From: DAOUKH01 sp965261455
GTDB lineage: Bacteria > Chloroflexota > Dehalococcoidia > SHYB01
Direction: 5' to 3'
NCBI GenBank assembly: GCA_965261455.1
Contig: OZ253453.1
Span: forward strand, 2,170,001-2,234,000
Length of the DNA: 64,000 nt
The notes beneath the pieces are model-generated. The model worked only from the letters and a program-made list of their open reading frames with translations, was not told where the DNA came from and made no database searches. Positions 14,861-31,300 of this stretch are shown piece by piece. The position numbers and the translations under genes are program-made. Within the stretch, counting starts at the first letter, position 1; the number at the start of each line of letters is the position of its first letter.

Positions 14861-15808
14861 ATGGCGCCCTTTGTTCCTTCTGAAGAAGAAGTTCTTGGCT
14901 ACATGGACTCGTGCAGCAACTGGGGGCGTTGGGGCGACGACGACGAGCTCGGCACCGTCAACCTCATCACGCCCGAGGCCCGGCTCGCCGCCGCCGCGCT
15001 GGTCAAGGACGGGGTCACCGTCTCTTGCTCCCGCCTGATTCCGCGCACGGCCGAGGTCGACTTCGACATGCCCCCGCTGCACTTCATGACAGGCGGCGGC
15101 GAGCGGTTCGAGGGCAAGAAGACCCAGCCCGATGAGCTTCAGTCCACCGGCGACTTCTTCGGCGTCGCCTATCATGGCTTCACCGTCACCCACGTGGACA
15201 GCCTGTCGCACGTGCTCCGCGACGGCGTGCTCTACAACGGACGGCCCGCCAACCTCATCTCGACCGCCCAAGGCTCGCAAACGCTGGCGGTCGAAGCGCT
15301 GAAGGATGGGGTTGTGAGCCGCGGCGTGCTCCTGGACATCCCCAAGCTGCGCGGGGTCGATTGGCTGGAGCGGACCGACGGCGTCTACCGCGAGGACCTC
15401 GACGCGGCGGAGCGCGAGCTGGGCGTCACCGTCCGCGCCGGCGACGTGCTGCTGGCGCGCTTCGGGGCGGTGCGCCGCCGGAACGAGGAAGGCCCCTCGC
15501 GGAAGGTCTACGAGCAGCGTCCGGGGTTCCACGCGGTCTGCGTGCCCTGGTTCCACGAGCGCGGGGTGGCTGCGGTCGGCTCGGACAGCGCCCAGGACCT
15601 CTTCCCCAGCGGCTACCCGCACATGCGCGCGCCGGTGCATCAGATCGGGATCGTGGCCATGGGGCTCTGGCTGATCGACAACTGCGACCTCGAAGCGCTG
15701 GCCGAGACCTGTGACCGTCTGGGGCGCTACGAGTTCCTGCTCAGCATGGGGCCGCTCCGCATCACCGGCGGCACCGGCTCGCCGGTCAACCCCATCGCCG
15801 TCTTCTAG
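14861..15808 (+). CDS. Cyclase family (kynurenine formamidase-like) metal hydrolase
   Basis: 315 residues. The metal-binding signature HGFTVTHVD (H-G-x-T-x-x-H-x-D) at about 110-118 is that of the PF04199 'cyclase' family, which hydrolyses amides such as N-formylkynurenine or acts on other small carboxamides and lactones. A second motif, GVLLDIPKLRGVDWL, is also typical. ATG 14861 has GGAGG 5 nt upstream. The LLM oxidoreductase gene follows at 49 nt, so the two may be one transcript. The substrate is not known. Confidence 0.88.
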   Translation: MAPFVPSEEEVLGYMDSCSNWGRWGDDDELGTVNLITPEARLAAAALVKDGVTVSCSRLIPRTAEVDFDMPPLHFMTGGGERFEGKKTQPDELQSTGDFFGVAYHGFTVTHVDSLSHVLRDGVLYNGRPANLISTAQGSQTLAVEALKDGVVSRGVLLDIPKLRGVDWLERTDGVYREDLDAAERELGVTVRAGDVLLARFGAVRRRNEEGPSRKVYEQRPGFHAVCVPWFHERGVAAVGSDSAQDLFPSGYPHMRAPVHQIGIVAMGLWLIDNCDLEALAETCDRLGRYEFLLSMGPLRITGGTGSPVNPIAVF

Positions 15809-15857
15809 CCCGCGCGGGCCGCGCGTCATGACCGCCGCACCGTAGGAGGAGATTCGT

Positions 15858-16858
15858 ATGCCGCCGCGCAAGCCCGTCCGCTTCAGCGTCGGGGGGACGA
15901 TGTCCCTGGGAACGTTCGAGCAGGTCGTCGAGATCGCGCAGGCCCTGGAGGAACTCGGCTTCGACGGCTTCTACAGCTCGGACCACATGTTCGGCGTCGG
16001 CGGAGGGGGCTCGATGCGCGCGACGTTCACACCGCTGTTGGAGGCCTGGACCCTGATGGCGGGCCTGGCCCCTGTCACCAAGACCCTCAAGCTCGGGTGC
16101 ATGGTCACCGGCGTCACCTACCGCCATCCCGCCATGCTCGCCAAGATCTGCTCCACGATCGACGTGATGAGCAACGGCCGGCTCGTCTTGGGTATCGGCG
16201 CCGCGTGGTCGAAGGGAGACCACCTCGCCTACGGGATCCCCTTTCCAGGACTAAAGACACGCCAGGAGATGCTCGGCGAGGCCCTGGACGTGATCCATGG
16301 CCTGTGGACGGAGCGCTCGTTCTCCTACGCAGGCAAGCACTACCGGATCGAGGACGCGCCGATGGAGCCCAAGACGGTGCAGAAGCCACGCCCACCGGTG
16401 CTCATCGCCGCCGTGGGCGAGACCGGCCTCGCCCTCACCGCGAAGCATGCGCAGTACTGGGCGAGCCTGAGCACCCCGTCCTACGCGGCGGAGAAGATCG
16501 CCCGCATCGAGGCACTCTGCGCCGAGCGGGGCCGCGACCCTAACGAGATCGAGTACATGCGCTACTGCGACATGCTGCTCACCGACGACGCCGACCGAGC
16601 GCGCGACGCAATCGAGCAGCGGGGGCGGTCGCTGCAAACGCAGTCCTCGACCGCCCAGGCGCGCAACAGCGTCGACGGGGAGCCCCTGAAGCGCGCGTGC
16701 GCGCCGGCGCCCTGATTGGAAGCCCCGCCGAGATGCGGGAGGAGGTCGCGCGCTACGTCGACGTGGGCGTCACCCACATCGTGATCATGACTCCCCGGCC
16801 CTGGGACCGCCGCATCGCCGAGCGCTTCTCTAACGAGGTGATCAGCGCCTTCGCCTAG
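15858..16858 (+). pseudogene. LLM-class flavin-dependent oxidoreductase, frameshifted
   Basis: The first 253 or so codons read as a normal F420/FMN-type TIM-barrel oxidoreductase (ELGFDGFYSSDHM, VMSNGRLVLGIGAAW, LTAKHAQYW). At about 16611-16617 the homologous sequence moves to another frame: RAAGAVAANAVLDRPGA, and further on RAGALIGSPAEMREEVARY, ending naturally at TAG 16856-16858. The original frame instead stops at 16715 after 30 odd residues. One missing base (or two extra) explains it. This could be a real mutation or an assembly error. The start has AGGAGGAG upstream. With the shift repaired the protein would be about 333 residues. Confidence 0.8.
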
Positions 16859-16866
16859 GCGCGTGC

Positions 16867-16905
16867 CCTCTCTCAATCTCTCCCAGAGGGAGAGAGACCG
16901 GAGGG
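16867..16905. terminator. Hairpin between convergent genes
   Basis: TCTCTCCC-AGA-GGGAGAGA (16877-16895), a perfect 8-bp stem, lies between the LLM gene (+) and prfB (-). It belongs to the dispersed hairpin family in inverted orientation and can serve both strands, though it lacks a T tract. Confidence 0.5.
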
Positions 16906-16918
16906 ACGGTGCCGCGGC

Positions 16919-18023
16919 CTAGCCGCCGTTGCCGCCGGCCATGAGGCGGACGTAGGCGCCGAGGAAGGGGTCGAGGTCGCCGTCGAGCACGGCGTCGGGG
17001 TCGGTGGAGCCGTGCTCGGTGCGGTGGTCCTTCACCATCTTGTAGGGGTGGAGGACGTAGCTACGGATCTTGTTCCCCCACTCCGCCGGCACGTACTCGC
17101 CCTTGATCCGCGCCTTCTCCTTCGCCTGCTTCTCCAGCTCGAGACGCATGAGGCGGGAGGCGAGAATCGTCATCGCGGCCTCCCGGTTCTGGCGTTGGGA
17201 GCGTTCGTTCTGGACGGAGACGGTGATACCCGTCGGCCCGTGGACGACGCGCACCGCCGTGGAGTTCTTCTGGACGTTCTGCCCACCCTTGCCGCTGGCC
17301 CTGAAGTAGTCGAAGCGCAGGTCGTCGGGGTCGATGGTCACCTCGACCGGGTCCGCTTCCGGCATCACCTCGACTAGGGCGAAGGAGGTGTGCCGCGCGT
17401 GGTCCGCGTCGAAGGGGGAGAGGCGGATGAGCCGGTGGGAGCCCTTCTCCGACCTGGTGTAGCCGTAGGCGTACTTGCCCTTCAGGTCGATATGGGCGCT
17501 CTTGATGCCGGCCTCCTCGCCGTGGGAGATATCGAGGATGGCGGCGTCGAAGCCGCGGCGCTCGGCCCAGCGCAGGTACATGCGAAGAAGCATCTGCGCC
17601 CAGTCCTGGGACTCGGTGCCGCCGGCGCCAGCATGGATGGAGAGCAGGGCGTTGCGGGAGTCGTAGGGGCCGCTGAGGGCGAGGTCGAACTCAAGCCGGT
17701 CGAGGCGGGCGGCGATCGCGGAGACCTCGCGGGCTATCTCGTCCTGAACGGCGCGGTCGTTCTCGCCCTCGGCGAGGTCGAGCAACTCTTCAAGCTGGGC
17801 GACGTCGCGTTCGAGGCCGCGCCACTCTGACACCGCGTCGCGCAACCCGGCGATGCGCCGCATCCCGCCGCGGGCCTTCTCCTGGTTGTCCCAGAAGTCG
17901 GACGCGGCGGAGCGGCGCTCCAGTGCGGCTAGCTCACGCTCTTTGCCGGCGAGGTCAAAGACGCACCACGAGATCGGCGATGCGCCCTCTCGAATCGTCT
18001 AACTTGTCGCGGAGTTCGCTCAT
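16919..18023 (-). CDS. prfB: Peptide chain release factor 2 (programmed +1 frameshift)
   Basis: RF2, which releases peptides at UGA and UAA. The gene starts at ATG 18023 and reads 22 codons to an in-frame TGA (17955-17957); a +1 shift at CTT-TGA-C skips T17957 and resumes at GAC (17956), giving 367 residues, the normal length. The SPF anticodon-like tripeptide (RLSPFDADHA) marks RF2 rather than RF1, and the GGQ motif lies in SGKGGQNVQKNS. The ATG is only 2 nt after the rpoC stop, so translation is probably coupled and the gene shares the rpoBC operon. RF2 level then controls its own synthesis through the shift. Confidence 0.96.
17951..17972 (-). promoter_or_regulatory. prfB programmed frameshift site
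   Basis: On the minus strand GTGGTG-CGT-CTT-TGA-C, the slippery CUU UGA C being identical to the E. coli site. The stimulatory Shine-Dalgarno-like element is weak here (GGUG, 3 nt before CUU) compared with AGGGGG in E. coli. Continuous RF2 homology on both sides in the two frames supports the shift. Confidence 0.93.
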
Positions 18024-18025
18024 GT

Positions 18026-22618
<4,593 letters not shown>

Positions 22619-22684
22619 CACTTCCCCTTCTTTGTTAGCCTCGGTCCCTCACCCTACGGTTCGATGCTCGGGTTACTCCCTCCC

Positions 22685-26704
<4,020 letters not shown>

Positions 26705-26847
26705 GCGGCGAGGCTCCTTAGGAGGGCTCTCACGCGCCAGGGCGCAATCAGGCCAAGCAGGTAAGCGGAAGGCAGTACCGGGCGGCGTAGATTCCCTGAA
26801 CGCGGCTTGCTCGTTGGGCGCACGAGGGGCATAGTAGGGCAACAATG

Positions 26848-26877
26848 AGTTTACACCCACCGCCCCGCGGTTGTCAA
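26848..26877 (-). promoter_or_regulatory. rpoBC-prfB operon promoter
   Basis: On the minus strand TTGACA (26877-26872), an 18-nt spacer and TAAACT (26853-26848): the best sigma70-type promoter in the window. It implies a leader of about 137 nt. The ribosome site lies in a short palindrome, CTCC-TAA-GGAG (about 26714-26724), which could tune translation. Confidence 0.75.
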
Positions 26878-26916
26878 CGTCCCACCCTATCCCTCCGGCT
26901 CCCTTTCCTCTCACGA

Positions 26917-27022
26917 AAACCCTCGTAACCGTGCCGCCCCCCTTCTGTAGGGCGTCCCTCGTGGGCACCCTCCCCCCTCTGCTCCGGCCCCCTCCCGCGA
27001 GGGAGGAGATTGAGTGAGGGCG
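26917..27022. repeat. Degenerate MITE-like repeat upstream of rpoB
   Basis: From GTAGGGCGTCCCTCGTGGG (26945 on) through CCGGCCCCCTCCCGC to GAGTGAGGGCGG it follows the inner element at 55603-55805 (its 55666-55745 part). The left edge ACCCTCGTAACCG resembles the terminal repeats of the same family. It sits between the divergent rpoB and SDR promoters. Confidence 0.55.
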
Positions 27023-27153
27023 GAGAGCAACGGCGGCACCAGCCGCCCACCGCGCGTCTCCCCGCCTCGAAGGTGGACAGCGAAACGGGCCTCCCCCTAC
27101 AATTCCCGCTTGGGCGGCGGCCTATGGGGCCGCGCCCACGAGTGGAGGATGCC

Positions 27154-27966
27154 ATGTATTTGGAGCAGCTATCCCTAAAGGATCGCGTCTTCGTCATCCT
27201 TGGCGGCGGCAGAGGCATGGGCGAGGCCACCTCCCACGCCATCGCCGAGGCCGGCGCCAAGACGGTCGTCGCCGATTACAACGAGTCCCGTGCGACGATG
27301 GTCGCCAACGCCTTGGTCAAGGCTGGCGGGACCGCTATCCCGGCACGGGTCGACGCCCGCGACCCCGCCCTGGTGGACGCGCTATTCGAGAAGACCGCCG
27401 CGGCCTACGGCCCCATCAACGGCTTGGTGAACGTGGCCGGGGGCATGGCGCGGAACCCCTGGGCCCCCACCGCCGATTGGTCCGACGAGTCGTACCTCGA
27501 CGTGATGGACATGAACCTCAGGGCGGCCTTCGTGCCCTGCCGCGCCGCGATCAAGCGCATGATCGCCCAGGAGACCGGCGGCGTCATCGTCAACTACTCC
27601 TCGGTGAGCGGGCAGAACGCGGCGCCGCATCACTCCATCTACGGCGCGGGCAAGGCGGCGGTAATCCACCTCACCCGCACCCTGGCCTGGGAGTACGGCC
27701 GCTACGGCATACGCGTGAACTCCGTCGCCCCCGGTTCGGTAAAGACGCCGCTCGTGTCCGCGGGCCTGTCGGTCGAGAGGGAGGCCCAGATCCCGCTGGG
27801 CCACGCCGCGGACCCCTCCGAGGTCGCATCAGTGGTGCTCTTCCTGGCCTCCGACCTCTCGCAATACGTCACCGGACAAACGATTGTCGCCGACGGCGGA
27901 GCGACCCTGGCGCGCTCGGGAAGACCGCCGGAAGGGTTCGCCGGCAGCAGACGGCCGGGGGCGTAG
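27154..27966 (+). CDS. Short-chain dehydrogenase/reductase
   Basis: 270 residues, classical SDR. The NAD(P)-binding loop GGGRGMGEA is at about 18-26, with Asp39 after strand two (VVADYNES) suggesting NAD preference. The catalytic Ser lies in VNYSSVSG and the YxxxK pair in IYGAGK. ATG 27154 has GGAGG 5 nt upstream. A -10-like TACAAT is near 27100. The 95-nt gap to the LLM gene holds a possible extended -10 (28006-28014), so it may be a separate unit. The substrate is not known. Confidence 0.93.
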   Translation: MYLEQLSLKDRVFVILGGGRGMGEATSHAIAEAGAKTVVADYNESRATMVANALVKAGGTAIPARVDARDPALVDALFEKTAAAYGPINGLVNVAGGMARNPWAPTADWSDESYLDVMDMNLRAAFVPCRAAIKRMIAQETGGVIVNYSSVSGQNAAPHHSIYGAGKAAVIHLTRTLAWEYGRYGIRVNSVAPGSVKTPLVSAGLSVEREAQIPLGHAADPSEVASVVLFLASDLSQYVTGQTIVADGGATLARSGRPPEGFAGSRRPGA

Positions 27967-28061
27967 CACCGAAGTTCTGCATGATTGGCGTGGCGGAAAT
28001 CGGCGTGTTAGCCTGCGCGGGTCGAGAGGCCCCGCGCACAGCGAACCGGTAAGGAGTCAAG

Positions 28062-29222
28062 ATGGAATTTTCACTGCTGTACGAGCTGGCGAACCCCAAG
28101 CCGTGGCATGCCCGCAGCGAGTACAACAAGTGGTGGGAGGGCCTGGAGCAGGTCGTCCTCGCCGAGAAGCTCGGCTTCGACGGCGTCTGGGCGGTCGAGC
28201 ATCACTTCCTCGAAGAGCTCTCCAGCTCCTCCGTGCCCGAGATCTGGCTTACGGCATGCGCGATGCGCACCGAGCGCATTCGCATCGGGCACGGCGTCGT
28301 GCTGCTTCCCAACAACTTCAACCACCCGATCCGTGTGGCGGAGCGGATCGCGGGCCTCGACATCATGAGCAACGGGCGCGTCGAGTTCGGCGTGGGCCGC
28401 GGCTCGTCCTGGCAGGAGCTCGGCGGCTTCGAGGTGCCCCCCGAGCTTAGCCGCGCCCAGGTAATCGAGAACGCCACCATCATTCCCCAGATGTTCCAGA
28501 CCGACTCCTTCTCCTACGAAGGCAAGTTCGTCAACATCCCACCCCGCAACGTGATCCCCAAGCCGATCCAGAAGCCCAGCCCTCCGATGTGGATGGCCTG
28601 CGGCTCCGATGACACCTACGAGATCGCGGGTGAGCTCGGCCTCGGCGTCCTCGCCTTCGCCGCCAAGTCCCCCGACTACGTCGGCGAGCGCATCCGGCGC
28701 TACAAGGAGAAGGTCGTCAACGCCAAGCCCGTCACCGGCGTGGTCAACAACAAGACCGCGGCTTTCTGCATGATGTACTGCGGCGAGTCGGACGACGAGG
28801 CCGACGAGACCGCCGGCCCCACGGTGGTCTGGTACCAGGACGTGTTCGCCCGCTACTACAACCCCTCCCAGCAGAGCAAGTACAAGGGCGCGGACCACCG
28901 CACCTTCGACGACGACGGCAATGAGACCGTCCAGCCGTCCGGAAGGATGAAGGTCCACCAGAAGCGCCCCAAGGCCACGCGCGAGCAAATGAAGAAGCTC
29001 ATGGACAAGGCCCGCTCCAGTCAGGGCCTCTGCGTCGGGAGCGCCGAGAGCATCACCAAAGTCCTCAAGCGCTACGAGGCGAACCAGATCGACCAGGTGC
29101 TCTGCATCGTGCAGTCGGGCATGCTTCAGCACGAGGACATCATGCGGTCGCTGAAGCGGTTCGCCCGCGAGGTCATGCCCGCGTTCGGCCGCTCCGTGCC
29201 CCAGGCCGCCCTGGTCGCCTAG
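28062..29222 (+). CDS. LLM-class flavin-dependent oxidoreductase
   Basis: 386 residues, TIM-barrel of the bacterial luciferase-like monooxygenase superfamily: KLGFDGVWAVEHHFLEE at about 37-53, IRIGHGVVLLPNNFNHPIRV and DIMSNGRVEFGVGRGSSW. Members use FMNH2 or F420 to oxygenate or reduce organic substrates. SAR202-type genomes hold large paralogue sets of such enzymes, thought to attack recalcitrant organic matter. It heads a run with a MerB-like protein (42 nt on) and two CoA-transferases, so the product may be converted to a CoA thioester. A possible extended -10, TGT+TAGCCT, is at 28006-28014. Confidence 0.93.
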   Translation: MEFSLLYELANPKPWHARSEYNKWWEGLEQVVLAEKLGFDGVWAVEHHFLEELSSSSVPEIWLTACAMRTERIRIGHGVVLLPNNFNHPIRVAERIAGLDIMSNGRVEFGVGRGSSWQELGGFEVPPELSRAQVIENATIIPQMFQTDSFSYEGKFVNIPPRNVIPKPIQKPSPPMWMACGSDDTYEIAGELGLGVLAFAAKSPDYVGERIRRYKEKVVNAKPVTGVVNNKTAAFCMMYCGESDDEADETAGPTVVWYQDVFARYYNPSQQSKYKGADHRTFDDDGNETVQPSGRMKVHQKRPKATREQMKKLMDKARSSQGLCVGSAESITKVLKRYEANQIDQVLCIVQSGMLQHEDIMRSLKRFAREVMPAFGRSVPQAALVA

Positions 29223-29264
29223 CCCCACACGGGGCCCGCGCCGACCCAGAGAAAGGAGGACGAG

Positions 29265-30008
29265 ATGCACCCGATCTACGCTCCCTACGGCGTCTACCAC
29301 GGCACCGCGTCCGAGTGGTTCGAGATGACGGAGAACGCGAAGAAGGTCCGCCTCTACCTGGAAGACTTCTTCATCCAGCACGGACGCAGCCCGAACCTCC
29401 CCCAAATCATGCGCGACAACGGGCTCGACCAGAACCAGACATGGCACGCGCTCTGGCAACTGGAGCGCGCCGTGCAGGTGATGTTCGTCCCCGGCAGCGA
29501 GGACATCGTCAAGGTGCCGCCCTTCTCCAACGCCGCGACGCGCCACCGCGTGACCGTGGACGGCGAGTCGAAGTGGTTCGCGGGCTGCGCCGGCGAGTCC
29601 TGCGCCGTCAATGCCATGTTCCCCGGCAGGACGGTCACGGTGGACTCGCATTGCCCCTGCTGTTGGGAACCGATCCGCTTCTCCGCCAAGGACCGCCAGT
29701 TGGTGGACTTCGAGCCGAAGACGGCCGTCCTCCATATCGGCGTCAGCCCCCACAACTTTCGCAAGGACTGGATCGTCACCTGCGACAGCATCAACTTCTT
29801 CATCGACGCCGACCACGTGGCGGTGTGGGAGAAGGCTTGGCCGGAGAAGCGCGGCGTCTACATGCCTGCGCCGAACGGCATCGCGTGGGTCGACCGCGTG
29901 GCGAGCACCCGCCACTACGACTACAACCGCGGCCCCGACGTGGCGAACGGCGACATGATTCGCCAAGCCTTCGCCGATAGCGGCCTCGACGTCTCGGTCT
30001 GGGACTAG
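29265..30008 (+). CDS. MerB-like (alkylmercury lyase family) protein, Asp-to-Asn variant
   Basis: 247 residues. Residues 22-98 match the MerB winged-helix N-terminal part (RLYLEDFFIQHGRSPNL, then VPPFSNAATRHRVTVDG). In the catalytic core Cys113 in SCAVNAM aligns with MerB Cys96 and Cys173 in VTCDSINFFID with Cys159; both are kept. The position of the proton-handling Asp99 is Asn116. Extra cysteines at 108, 130, 132 and 133 could bind metal. There is no merA, merR or transporter nearby. It lies between an LLM oxidoreductase and two CoA-transferases with gaps of 42 and 29 nt, so a role in organic catabolism or metal handling tied to that pathway is more likely than classic mercury resistance (inference). 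Confidence 0.75.
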   Translation: MHPIYAPYGVYHGTASEWFEMTENAKKVRLYLEDFFIQHGRSPNLPQIMRDNGLDQNQTWHALWQLERAVQVMFVPGSEDIVKVPPFSNAATRHRVTVDGESKWFAGCAGESCAVNAMFPGRTVTVDSHCPCCWEPIRFSAKDRQLVDFEPKTAVLHIGVSPHNFRKDWIVTCDSINFFIDADHVAVWEKAWPEKRGVYMPAPNGIAWVDRVASTRHYDYNRGPDVANGDMIRQAFADSGLDVSVWD

Positions 30009-30037
30009 ATCAGCCTCCTCGCCGCGGAGGCGGCGCC

Positions 30038-31300
30038 ATGACCCAAGCGCGGACCGATACGGCGCCATCCGGCGGAGCGCGGCCCTCGGAGGATACGCGG
30101 GCGCTCGAAGGGCTGCGCGTCGTCGAGTTCGGCGACTACATCTCCGCGCCCTACCTGGGGCGGCTGCTCACGCTCTATGGTGCGGAGGTGATCAAGATCG
30201 AGCCGCCCGCCGGCGACCGCGCGCGGCGTCACGGCCCCTATCCCAAGGACGCCCCCGAAGACCCCGACCGAAGCGGCCTCTTCCTCTACCTCAACGCCGG
30301 GAAGCAGAGCGTCACCATCGACCCCACCGCTCCCGGCGGCGCGGACCTCGTGCTCGACCTGGCCCGCCGCGCCGACATCCTCATCGACAACTACATGCCC
30401 AAGGATCTTGAAGCCTGGGGCCTGACCCCCGAACGGACAGCCGCGGCGAACCCCACCCTGGTCCACACCTCGATCACCACGTTCGGCCACTTCGGCCCCT
30501 ACCGCGACTTCAAAGGCTACGCTCTTACCGCGTCGGCGGCGGGCGGCGTGGCCTACCGCACCGGCGACCCCAAGCGGCAGCCCCTAGCCATGCCCTATGA
30601 CCGCGCCGACTACTGGGGCGGCATGAACGCCGCCTCGGCGACGATGATCGCGGTGATGAACCGCGAGCGCACCGGACGGGGCCAGCACGTCGATATCTCC
30701 ACCGCCGACTGCCTCAACACCTTCAACAACCCGATGGACTACATCGACTACGTGGACACGGGCTTCTACCCCCGCCGCGGCGGCAACCGCAATCCCACCA
30801 TCTACCCCTTCGTCCTCCTGCCGTGCAAGGACGGCTACTACGGGCTGATCGTGGCGCACGAGAAGCAGTGGAAGCGTTTCGGCGACCTCATGGGCAATCC
30901 GGCGTGGATGAGCGAGCCCCGCTTCGCCGACCGCGACAAGGCCGGCAAAGAGTACCCCGAAGAGATCGACGACCAGATCAAGCCCTGGCTCGCCCAATAC
31001 ACCAAGGCCGAGCTGTGGCGGAAGTTCCGCGAGAGCCGCATCCCGTGGCATCCCGCCCACACCGTGGCCGAGCTGCTGGAATGGGAGCAGCTTCAGGTCC
31101 GCGACTACTGGACGGAGGTCTCCAACGACGGAGGCCCCCCGATGCGCGTCCCCGGCGCGCCGTTCAAACTGACCGCCTCCGAGCGGGTCGAGCCCGGCCC
31201 CGCGCCGCGCCTCGGCGAGCACAACGAGCACGTCTTCGGCGGCCTCCTTGGCCGCTCCTCGTCCGATCTCGAAAAGCTGCGCGCGGCGGGCGCGATATGA
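30038..31300 (+). CDS. Family III (CaiB/BaiF) CoA-transferase
   Basis: 420 residues. A 25-residue N-terminal extension precedes the usual start LRVVEFGDYISAPYLGRLL; GAEVIKIEPPAGDRAR is at about 48-63. The catalytic Asp is Asp191 in RADYWGG, followed by RTGRGQHVD. ATG 30038 has GGAGG 6 nt upstream. Its stop overlaps the start of the next CoA-transferase (ATGA), so the two products are made together and may form a heteromer, as known for some two-subunit family III enzymes such as BbsEF. Confidence 0.93.
   Translation: MTQARTDTAPSGGARPSEDTRALEGLRVVEFGDYISAPYLGRLLTLYGAEVIKIEPPAGDRARRHGPYPKDAPEDPDRSGLFLYLNAGKQSVTIDPTAPGGADLVLDLARRADILIDNYMPKDLEAWGLTPERTAAANPTLVHTSITTFGHFGPYRDFKGYALTASAAGGVAYRTGDPKRQPLAMPYDRADYWGGMNAASATMIAVMNRERTGRGQHVDISTADCLNTFNNPMDYIDYVDTGFYPRRGGNRNPTIYPFVLLPCKDGYYGLIVAHEKQWKRFGDLMGNPAWMSEPRFADRDKAGKEYPEEIDDQIKPWLAQYTKAELWRKFRESRIPWHPAHTVAELLEWEQLQVRDYWTEVSNDGGPPMRVPGAPFKLTASERVEPGPAPRLGEHNEHVFGGLLGRSSSDLEKLRAAGAI

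Noticed and set aside
17955..17957. Selenocysteine codon or nonsense mutation in prfB.
   Set aside because: Position, CTT-TGA-C context and continuing homology in the +1 frame fit the known RF2 frameshift.
29265..30008. Mercury resistance operon.
   Set aside because: No merA, merR, merP or merT nearby, and the MerB Asp99 position is Asn.
28071..30068. 665-codon minus-strand ORF opposite the LLM and MerB-like genes, and similar ones at 1929-3110, 38776-40230 and 59849-61429.
   Set aside because: Composition is His/Val/Arg-rich antisense sequence with no domain; the plus-strand genes have clear families and ribosome sites.
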